Assembly: GCA_002422765.1 (NCBI GenBank)
Contig: DITI01000065.1
Location: 1-5,861 of the forward strand
Source of the DNA: Candidatus Pacebacteria bacterium UBA6188
GTDB taxonomy: Bacteria > Patescibacteriota > Microgenomatia > UBA1400 > PJMF01
Length of the DNA: 5,861 nucleotides
Direction of reading: 5' to 3'
The notes beneath the pieces are model-generated. The model made no database searches and was not told the origin of the DNA. It was given only the letters and a program-made list of their open reading frames with translations. The position numbers were made by a program, and so were the translations under genes. Shown here in pieces: positions 1 to 5,521 of this stretch (position 1 is its first letter; every line of letters starts with the position of its first letter).

Positions 1-100
1 AAAAAAAGCCTGAAAAAACCAAAGCTGCATAAACGGCTAAATTTTTGAGCCACTGCTTGGGTCGAAGTGATTTGATTAAGAGAAGAAGAGAGTTATCCAT
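1..100 (-). CDS. UbiA-family prenyltransferase, decaprenyl-phosphate phosphoribosyltransferase-like (N-terminal fragment, runs off the window)
   Basis: Only the first 33 codons are present, read from the ATG at 100-98 to the window edge. The translation begins MDNSLLLLIKSLRPKQW and continues LKNLAVYAALVFSGFF. The SLRPKQWLKN stretch just before the first membrane span is the N-terminal signature of the UbiA subgroup that includes mycobacterial decaprenyl-phosphate phosphoribosyltransferase. That enzyme moves 5-phosphoribose from PRPP to a polyprenyl phosphate in the membrane, the first step towards polyprenyl-phospho-arabinose. The start codon directly abuts the TAA of the preceding MraY/WecA-like gene, so coupled translation is likely. 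An AAGG lies about 9 bases upstream and is the closest thing to a Shine-Dalgarno site in the window. The family call is fairly safe. The substrate is inference, because the catalytic Asp-rich motifs lie outside the window. Confidence 0.8.
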   Translation of the reverse strand, partial: MDNSLLLLIKSLRPKQWLKNLAVYAALVFSGFF

Positions 101-1147
101 TTACTTTTGCCTTAGCTTACTATATATCAAAAAAGCAAAAACAATGAAAGTAGTTGTTAGAATCGCTATAATTTTGCCAGTCGTACTCAAGTAAAGCGAT
201 AAAATACCCAAGGTGGCACTGCTAATGATATAAAAAATGGCGATGCGACGCTTACCCCAACCATAGTAGTCCATTAATTTGTGGTGTAAGTGTCCTCTAT
301 CGCCCCAAAAAGGGGATTTGCCTGCCAAAAGGCGCCTAGCAATGGTGAATAAGCCATCAGCCGTAGGAATAGCCAAGACCATGAGAGTTGTAGCGACTTT
401 AGCTCCAGAAAGAATAGCTAAGACGCTCAAAAAATAGCCAGCCAAAGAACCAGCTCCATAGCCAGGCATAATTTTTTGTGGATAAAAATTCCAAAGTAAA
501 AATCCAGTAAAGGCTCCAGCCACAATCAGGGCTAAGTTGGCAACATTAAACTGAGTGGGAGCGTCAGCAAATCTATTGGCCAAGAGTGCAATGAAAAGAC
601 AAGAAACAGCGACAAAACCAGGGAGTTGTCCATCCATGCCTTTGGCCCAGTTGATGATATTCATGTTCCACAGAATAAAAAAGATCGCAAAAGTGCTAGA
701 AAGTAGCCAGAGTGAGCGATTTTCTCCAAAAAGATTGAAAACTAGCTGAGGTTGATTGAGATGGATGACTCCTTCGCCAAAAGGGTTGCTAATGTAAGCA
801 ATTCCAATCCCAGCGCCAACGACAATCAGGCTAGCCAAAAGACCAGTTAACAATCTAAAGTAAGGGCTTAGATCAAGTACATCATCAATCACGCCAACGA
901 TAGTCAAGAGACTGGCGCCCAAGAAAATAGCTAATAAATATTTATCAAAGTCCAGAATAAAAGCGGCGCTTAAAAAAGTCGCGAGAAAAATTACTAAACC
1001 GCCACCCCTAGGTACTGCGCGCAAGTGAGTTTTTTTGGCGTGTTGATTGGTTTTTGGATCATCAAGCCAATTATTTTTTCGATAGAGCAAAATGATGAGC
1101 GGGGTAATGAGTGAAGCAAGGAGGAAGCTACTTAAAAATGACCACAT
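101..1147 (-). CDS. Divergent MraY/WecA/TagO-like polyprenyl-phosphate sugar-1-phosphate transferase
   Basis: This 348-residue polytopic membrane protein, with about ten or eleven hydrophobic spans, has the usual length of the family that moves a sugar-1-phosphate from a UDP-sugar to undecaprenyl or decaprenyl phosphate on the cytoplasmic face. Visible motifs are THLRAVPRGGGL (40-51, matching the H-x-x-x-x-P-R-x-G-G region), IDDVLDLSP (87-95, with D88, D89 and D92 as DDxxD), NIINWAKGMDGQ (163-174) and GDRGHLHHKL (282-291, the HxHH motif). Two sites are odd. The family's N-x-x-N-x-x-D-G-x-D-G has Lys (K169) where the first Asp belongs, and the F-M-G-D-x-G-S loop is replaced by MPGYGAGS (227-234) with no Asp. 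I recall similar NW-x-KG-x-DGQ and PGY forms in Patescibacteria, which would make this a subfamily rather than a decayed gene. The start overlaps the upstream stop as TAATG. Either an active enzyme with a shifted metal site or a non-catalytic relative is possible. Confidence 0.85.
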   Translation of the reverse strand: MWSFLSSFLLASLITPLIILLYRKNNWLDDPKTNQHAKKTHLRAVPRGGGLVIFLATFLSAAFILDFDKYLLAIFLGASLLTIVGVIDDVLDLSPYFRLLTGLLASLIVVGAGIGIAYISNPFGEGVIHLNQPQLVFNLFGENRSLWLLSSTFAIFFILWNMNIINWAKGMDGQLPGFVAVSCLFIALLANRFADAPTQFNVANLALIVAGAFTGFLLWNFYPQKIMPGYGAGSLAGYFLSVLAILSGAKVATTLMVLAIPTADGLFTIARRLLAGKSPFWGDRGHLHHKLMDYYGWGKRRIAIFYIISSATLGILSLYLSTTGKIIAILTTTFIVFAFLIYSKLRQK

Positions 1148-1527
1148 TAGGAAACTATTATAATGATTCTTAAGAGAATCACCAAAACCAAAAGTTGCAG
1201 GAGAAAAGTAATTTCAATAAACATTTTTAAAACATTGTAATTGATTTCTTTTTCTAAACGAGCGATAAGCAGGTGAACTGCATTAATCAGTGTGGCCAAA
1301 CCAGGCAAAATAAACAAAAATCTCTTGTCAAGTAATTGTTGATCACTTGGTAAGGAGTAAAAAAGTGGCACTTCTCTTTGCAAGCCACCGTAAAAGATAA
1401 GAAGGATCAGTAATCCTAGTACATTGAGAATAATGGACAGCAAGGCTGTGGGGCGCAAGCTTTTTGGTAAAAAAAGTAGGTAGCGCCAGCCAGTTTTCTT
1501 TTTTTCAGTTTTAAAAGTGAGGTCCAT
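1147..1527 (-). CDS. Uncharacterised small membrane protein with three predicted spans
   Basis: The function is not recognised. The 126-residue protein has a basic, Lys-rich N-terminus (FKTEKKK) and three hydrophobic stretches at about 28-48, 70-90 and 103-124, ending in an almost pure Ile/Leu/Val helix. The loop between spans 1 and 2 reads VPLFYSLPSDQQLLDKRF (53-70) and looks like the conserved core. I have an unverified memory of similar PLFYSLPWG-type three-span proteins beside glycosyltransferases in Patescibacteria. It is tightly packed: its ATG comes 4 bases after the TAA of the GT-C gene, and its own TAA shares one base with the ATG of the MraY/WecA-like gene. That arrangement suggests a partner or accessory subunit of one of these membrane enzymes, which is inference. 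No catalytic residues or signal cleavage site are apparent. No Shine-Dalgarno sequence precedes it, which fits translation by coupling. Confidence 0.8.
   Translation of the reverse strand: MDLTFKTEKKKTGWRYLLFLPKSLRPTALLSIILNVLGLLILLIFYGGLQREVPLFYSLPSDQQLLDKRFLFILPGLATLINAVHLLIARLEKEINYNVLKMFIEITFLLQLLVLVILLRIIIIVS
1164..1181 (-). other. Perfect hairpin just upstream of the MraY/WecA-like start
   Basis: TGATTCT-TAAG-AGAATCA is a perfect 7-base inverted repeat with a 4-base loop. It lies in the last codons of the three-span membrane gene and ends 16 bases before the next ATG. It has no GC-rich stem and is followed in the transcript by UUAUAAUAGUUU rather than a U-run, so it is not a standard terminator. 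It could shape initiation at the coupled TAATG junction or may be chance in AT-rich DNA. The sequence is directly visible; any role is inference. Confidence 0.35.
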
Positions 1528-1531
1528 AAGG

Positions 1532-3124
1532 TTATTGTCTCAGGTAAAGAGTCATTTTTTCAAACTGGTTGTTTTCTAAATAGTGAGCTGCCAAGTAGGC
1601 CTCCAAAGCTGGAAAGCTTTGCTTCTCGTTTTTCATCACGATGATTAACTTGGGTTCTTCAGCTTCAATTTGGGCAAAAGTTCTGTCGTAGTCATCAAAA
1701 TCCTTGATGTGGAAAGAGACGGTGAAAAGTGAAGTGGGAATGGTTTGACTTTGGGCGTAGAGTAGCGGATTGGTGCCCCAGATAAACATCTTCTCAATAC
1801 CCATTTCTTTAATTAATTTAGTCACCTCTCTATTTTCTTGTACGACACTGTCGAAAGAGTTCTCATACTCTTCTTTGCTGATTTGCAAAGTTGCGTAGCG
1901 ATAAAACTGTTTGTAGTATTTGAGAGTTGAATAAGGCATGAATTTAAAGCTAATCATGACGTAGGCAGTTAAGGAAATCAGACCAACACTCAACAGGATG
2001 TTTTTGACAGTTAGAAATGATTTCTTCAAACGCAACTCTCCTAAATCAAGGAAAAGTTGAGTTAATAAAAGCGCGAAGGCTGGCACCATTTGAATAAAAT
2101 AATGGGGGTATGGTCGACTGGAGAGCAAAACCGAGTAAAGAGTGAAAATGAAATAAAGACTGATAAATTGAAAACTCTTTTTTAACTGCTGTGTGTTGAG
2201 AGAAATCAAAACAACCAGTGTAAAAAGAATAATGGTCTTACCAGGCATGCTGAAAGCAAAATTAATCAGATTATTGCCTAGGTCAATTGGCCAAGACTGA
2301 CTATATCTGAAGTTGTAAAGCAAACCATAGTCTAGATAATCTTGTCCTTGACCTCTCAAGACGAAATAAAGGATGGAGGCAAGAATAGGTAAAATCAGAC
2401 CGGCGGCAAAAATTAAACCTCTGTGCAAGAGATAGACAAAAACTTCTTTGATTTTTTTGGCGTTATTTTTTTCATTAAAAAATTGACCAACCAGAATTAG
2501 CCAAAAAATAGCTAAGAAAGCTGCTACATCGAGGAGAGCTGGCACCTTGGTCAGCATGCCAAGTCCCATCAAGAAACCAGAACTAAGCAATAAGAAGCTA
2601 TCACGCCATCCTTTGCTAAGAGTTAATTTGTTTGCAAAAAAATTCTGGAAAATAGAACTTTTACTAAAAAGTACTGCCCCAGCCATAATAAAACCCATAA
2701 CAAAGAGTTCGCCGTTGGGAATATGACCCTCCAGCCAAGGTAAAGTCGTAAAAATCACCATGATTAGAGTGGCCAAAAAAGCCCATCTCTCTCTCTTAAA
2801 AATTTGTTTAGCCAAGACAAAGAAAAATGAAGTAGTAAGTAACATCCAGAAAAGATTGAGGATTCTAAAATAGAATTGGTTGGGCACCATGGCCAAGTAA
2901 TAAATCAAAGGAGTTTTGTGATCGATGATGGTGGTGTAGAGTTCACCCCCATTTCTAAGGGCGGTGCCAAGGGTAAGGTAGATGGCTTCATCACCATACC
3001 AGTAAGGTTCAAAAAAGTTAGGCAAGCGTAAAACAATAATTAAAACAAATAATAGTAAAAGTGGAGTTTGGCGGTCAAGAAAGCGGTCAATTTTTTTAAG
3101 GAGAGAGATAAATCCAAAGTTCAT
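1532..3124 (-). CDS. GT39/PMT-like (GT-C fold) membrane glycosyltransferase
   Basis: This 530-residue protein has many membrane spans through about residue 395, then a soluble C-terminal region of about 120 residues. Proteins of this fold (PMT, ArnT and relatives) use polyprenyl-phosphate-linked sugars and act in loops on the outer face of the membrane. Visible marks are YWYGDEAIYL (41-50), where D45-E46 in the first outer loop is the expected catalytic or metal site; DHKTPLIYYL (68-77), matching the H-x-P-L-x-Y motif; GHIPNGELF (133-141), matching the N-x-E loop; and SRPYPHYFIQMVPA (336-349), the usual late-span motif. The acceptor and sugar cannot be read from sequence. The start at 3124 is preceded by a 57-base gap with no Shine-Dalgarno site, and the ATG lies inside a perfect hairpin. 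The stop is 4 bases from the next gene. The neighbouring UbiA and GPT-like genes fit a polyprenyl-phosphate sugar donor. Confidence 0.85.
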   Translation of the reverse strand: MNFGFISLLKKIDRFLDRQTPLLLLFVLIIVLRLPNFFEPYWYGDEAIYLTLGTALRNGGELYTTIIDHKTPLIYYLAMVPNQFYFRILNLFWMLLTTSFFFVLAKQIFKRERWAFLATLIMVIFTTLPWLEGHIPNGELFVMGFIMAGAVLFSKSSIFQNFFANKLTLSKGWRDSFLLLSSGFLMGLGMLTKVPALLDVAAFLAIFWLILVGQFFNEKNNAKKIKEVFVYLLHRGLIFAAGLILPILASILYFVLRGQGQDYLDYGLLYNFRYSQSWPIDLGNNLINFAFSMPGKTIILFTLVVLISLNTQQLKKSFQFISLYFIFTLYSVLLSSRPYPHYFIQMVPAFALLLTQLFLDLGELRLKKSFLTVKNILLSVGLISLTAYVMISFKFMPYSTLKYYKQFYRYATLQISKEEYENSFDSVVQENREVTKLIKEMGIEKMFIWGTNPLLYAQSQTIPTSLFTVSFHIKDFDDYDRTFAQIEAEEPKLIIVMKNEKQSFPALEAYLAAHYLENNQFEKMTLYLRQ

Positions 3125-3135
3125 ATAAAAAACAT
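3121..3135 (-). other. Possible four-codon leader ORF overlapping the GT-C start
   Basis: On the minus strand ATG TTT TTT ATA TGA (3135-3121) encodes MFFI. Its TGA overlaps the GT-C ATG as ATGA, the common coupling geometry. Its ATG begins in the last base of the hairpin's 5' arm and runs into the loop. There is no Shine-Dalgarno site before it, and such short ORFs arise readily by chance, so this is a candidate only. Confidence 0.2.
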
Positions 3136-3144
3136 TTTATATGA
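3121..3144 (-). promoter_or_regulatory. AT-only-stem palindrome enclosing the GT-C gene start codon
   Basis: TCATATAAAA at 3121-3130 and TTTTATATGA at 3135-3144 form a perfect 10-base inverted repeat with a 4-base loop. In the minus-strand transcript the start AUG (3124-3122) is in the 3' arm and would be paired. The 5' arm also holds a TATAAA box (3141-3136), so the element could instead be a promoter -10 region or an operator. It fills part of the 57-base gap after the GT2 gene. The repeat is certain; its role is inferred. Confidence 0.5.
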
Positions 3145-3168
3145 GTTTGAGAGTGAAATAAAGCACCT

Positions 3169-3190
3169 AAAGTCTGACTATTTAGACTTT
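3169..3190 (-). other. Hairpin across the GT2 stop codon
   Basis: AAAGTCT (3169-3175) and AGACTTT (3184-3190) are perfect inverted repeats with an 8-base loop that contains most of the GT2 gene's TAA (3184-3182). In the transcript no U-run follows, so it is not a convincing intrinsic terminator. It may cap the 3' end of the GT2 message or attenuate slightly before the GT-C gene. Confidence 0.35.
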
Positions 3191-4678
3191 TTCAGTTACT
3201 TTGTATTCCATGTATTTACCCAGCATGAGTCTGGTGTGAGCATCGATGCCTGGCAAAGCAGAGAAAAAGAAACCAACCACAGGAATCAAAATAAATTCTA
3301 AAGGTTGCATGATGTAAGAGAACAAACCTCTCTTTTTATCGCTACTAGGTCTGTTTCTGCTATCGATAATAAAAATAGTCAACATGGAAGCCAGAGAAAT
3401 AGTTAAAAGAGTTGAAGTGACCTGAGGCAAGGTTTTGCCAATAATGGTGCGATTAAACTGATCGTTGAGTAATGGCGGCAACATAGCAGAAATGGTGATG
3501 GCGAACCAATTAACTGGCCACAAAAAGTGATCTTCAATGACTTTTAAAACACGAATGGTTTTATCCCAAAAAGGCAAGCCTTCAGTCAAAACGTATTGAC
3601 GAATAATGTAGGCATCATCGCTTACTCCCCAAGCCCAGCGCTTAATTTGTTCATATTGGTTGTGCATGGTGCGCCAAAAACCATTGGCTTGGACAGCATC
3701 AGCATAAATTGGTAAAAAGATCGGTTCTACTTCGAAATCTCCTTTTTTGGCAAAATATGATTTGAAAAACAAACGATAATCTTCTGGGATTACATCAGTG
3801 TCCCAATAACCAATTTCTTCTACATGTTTAAGAGTAGTGGAATAGGTAGAAAAATTAATCAAACGATCGCGACGAGACAGAATATAAATCTGCATGACTG
3901 ACTGAATGGCTGCTAAGACACGAATTGGAGCAGGAACCTGCCAGATATTGTTGTAGAAATTGATGCCACCCTGCCAACTACGGTTGTAAGGCTTCTCACT
4001 GGTTAAAAAGAGATAAGTTAAATGAGAGAAATAATGATGGTGAAAAATTGCATCAGCATCTTCACTAGTAATGGTGATGTTTTCAATTGGCACGCCTTCC
4101 TGATCTACAAGCAGAGCTTTAGCGGCTTTAGCGCCATAGCAAGTGTTGGAAGACTTGCCTTTAATCTCTCCAACAATATCAGGATGCTTGCTAGTCCATA
4201 GGTGACCAAATTTTTTACCAAATTTTCTTTGTAGAATTTTGGCTTTTTGATCGACGATGGCCCCCTCTCTTTCTTCAAAGGAAAGCATGACGTGGATATT
4301 TTGCCTTGGGAAAGTTTGTTTGCTTAGGCCAGTTAAGGTTCTTTCTAGAGTGGAAATAGGTTCTTGGTAAGTGGGAATAATAATAATGTGGTGAATATCT
4401 AAATATTTTTTAGGAAAGTATTTTTTAAGTTCTGGCAAATAATCATATTTGCTAAAAGCTTTAATTTTGAAATGCGAAATGGTGGCAAAAAAAGTGAGCG
4501 CGAGGGAGCGAAAGAGCCAATAAACAGCAAAAATAATGACATAATAAGCCACTAGCTGAGGCACCACAAAGGATCCCCAGACTGGAAATAAGATGAAAAA
4601 CCAAGAAAAAAGTCCAGGAATGATTTCCAAGGCTCTTTTGGTTCGAATCGGATGGCGTCTAAAATATTCTTTAACCAT
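3182..4678 (-). CDS. Membrane-embedded family 2 glycosyltransferase with processive-type motifs
   Basis: The 498-residue protein has two N-terminal spans (about 18-38 and 41-65), a cytoplasmic GT-A domain (about 95-350) and three C-terminal spans (about 384-404, 416-438 and 455-475). The GT-A domain starts at IIIIPTYQEP (98-107), carries SEDADA (205-210, with D207 and D209 as the DxD metal site), IPEDYRLFFK (297-306, with the ED general base at 299-300) and QIKRWAWG (344-351, equivalent to QxxRW). This motif order is that of cellulose/hyaluronan-synthase-like GT2 enzymes that extend or transfer sugars from nucleotide sugars at the inner membrane face. The product cannot be deduced. The C-terminus RLMLGKYMEYKVTEK (483-497) looks like a conserved tail. 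The ATG lies 40 bases after tatD with no Shine-Dalgarno site but with -10-like boxes. No span is missing and the motifs are intact, so it should be active. Confidence 0.88.
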   Translation of the reverse strand: MVKEYFRRHPIRTKRALEIIPGLFSWFFILFPVWGSFVVPQLVAYYVIIFAVYWLFRSLALTFFATISHFKIKAFSKYDYLPELKKYFPKKYLDIHHIIIIPTYQEPISTLERTLTGLSKQTFPRQNIHVMLSFEEREGAIVDQKAKILQRKFGKKFGHLWTSKHPDIVGEIKGKSSNTCYGAKAAKALLVDQEGVPIENITITSEDADAIFHHHYFSHLTYLFLTSEKPYNRSWQGGINFYNNIWQVPAPIRVLAAIQSVMQIYILSRRDRLINFSTYSTTLKHVEEIGYWDTDVIPEDYRLFFKSYFAKKGDFEVEPIFLPIYADAVQANGFWRTMHNQYEQIKRWAWGVSDDAYIIRQYVLTEGLPFWDKTIRVLKVIEDHFLWPVNWFAITISAMLPPLLNDQFNRTIIGKTLPQVTSTLLTISLASMLTIFIIDSRNRPSSDKKRGLFSYIMQPLEFILIPVVGFFFSALPGIDAHTRLMLGKYMEYKVTEKV

Positions 4679-4696
4679 GATGAGTCTGAGGTGTTA

Positions 4697-4712
4697 ATTA
4701 TAGCTTATAACA
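4697..4712 (-). promoter_or_regulatory. Candidate promoter -10 region before the GT2 gene
   Basis: The 40-base gap between tatD and the GT2 gene contains an exact TATAAT (4702-4697), overlapped upstream by TG-T-TATAAG (4712-4704), which resembles an extended -10 box. No good TTGACA-like -35 is seen at 16-18 bases. Start sites from these would give a leader of roughly 10 to 20 bases. This would let the glycan genes be transcribed separately from metG-tatD. AT-rich DNA makes such boxes common, so support is weak. Confidence 0.35.
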
Positions 4713-4718
4713 ATCATC

Positions 4719-5513
4719 CTAGATACTAGACTTAATATCAAATGCTTGTAGTGAGTCTTGGTAAACCAATTCCAAATCTAGAGCGTAATTCTCCAACAGA
4801 TATTTAGCAGTTTGCACAATCATCTTTGGTTCGCAGAGTTGTCCGCGCCAAGGCACAGGGGCTAGATAAGGAGCGTCAGTTTCTAGAAGAATTTTTTGTG
4901 GGGCAGTTTTTTGCACTAGTTGGAAAATTGCTCGCAAATGGTCGGCATTTTTAAAAGTGATGTTGCCATCAAAACCAAAATAACTATTTGGATATTTGAG
5001 GGCCTGCTCGATATATTTTAGCGGACCAGAAACACAGTGAAAAATCACTGCTTTTTCGAAATGCCAGTGTTGTTCTAAAATCTCTAAAGTTTCAAAATAG
5101 GCAGTTTCATCTTGATCGCGAACGTGCAAAATCAACGGTAAATTCAATTTTTTAGCCAAGTTTATTTGACCGATAAATAGGTCTTTTTGAGCTTGATTTT
5201 TTTCAAGATGAAAATAATCTAAGCCAACCTCACCAATGGCCAGCACTTTTTTATTTTGCGCAATTGTTTCTAATTGGCTCAAGCTTTGAACGAGGTCAGT
5301 AATTTTAAGGATTCTTTCTGGATGAATGCCAACAGCGGCATAAAGCTGTTCTTCTTTTTGGGCGATGTCTACAGCTTTTTGACTGCTGCTTAATCCTGCT
5401 CCGACAATGATGCTTTGACTAACTCCATTTTCTTGAGCTTGAGCCCAATGAGTAGGCCAATTGCCGTAGAGTGGTTCCAAATTATAGTGGCAGTGAGTGT
5501 CTATGAGAGGCAT
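4719..5513 (-). CDS. tatD: TatD-family metal-dependent deoxyribonuclease
   Basis: The 264-residue protein has the usual length of the family, a cytoplasmic TIM-barrel amidohydrolase-fold nuclease (3'-5' exonuclease activity in E. coli TatD, linked to DNA repair and turnover). All expected metal ligands are visible: H7 and H9 in IDTHCHYN, E95 in AIGEVGLDYF, H130 in LILHVRDQ, H159 in IFHCVSG and D213 in LLETDAPYLAP. The barrel-end motif PWRGQLCEP (221-229) differs from the common RGKRNEP, a small departure of unknown effect. The gene begins 8 bases after the metG stop, without a clear Shine-Dalgarno site. A metG-tatD pairing is also found in Bacillus (metS-yabD), so this is an old housekeeping linkage and probably not part of the glycan pathway. 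Despite the name, the family is not needed for Tat export. Confidence 0.95.
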   Translation of the reverse strand: MPLIDTHCHYNLEPLYGNWPTHWAQAQENGVSQSIIVGAGLSSSQKAVDIAQKEEQLYAAVGIHPERILKITDLVQSLSQLETIAQNKKVLAIGEVGLDYFHLEKNQAQKDLFIGQINLAKKLNLPLILHVRDQDETAYFETLEILEQHWHFEKAVIFHCVSGPLKYIEQALKYPNSYFGFDGNITFKNADHLRAIFQLVQKTAPQKILLETDAPYLAPVPWRGQLCEPKMIVQTAKYLLENYALDLELVYQDSLQAFDIKSSI

Positions 5514-5521
5514 GAGTATAA

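Noticed and set aside
1..20. Runs of A (T on the transcript) near the left edge, resembling a terminator tail
   Set aside because: They are Phe codons within the UbiA reading frame (FSGFF), with no GC-rich stem before them.
555..749. Plus-strand 64-codon ORF
   Set aside because: It lies wholly antisense to the MraY/WecA-like gene, whose motifs cover the same bases; the composition looks like a shadow frame.
3068..3301. Plus-strand 77-codon ORF across the GT2/GT-C junction
   Set aside because: It overlaps the 5' end of the GT-C gene and the 3' end of the GT2 gene on the other strand, shows no recognisable family, and is best explained as a shadow frame.
4719..4729. CTAG-ATA-CTAG small symmetric repeat at the tatD end
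   Set aside because: Too short, with self-palindromic arms, and it lies within the tatD stop and last codons; no support for a binding site.
5515..5520. TATACT box just before tatD
   Set aside because: It ends one base before the ATG, so a transcript started from it would begin inside the gene; tatD is more simply co-transcribed with metG.
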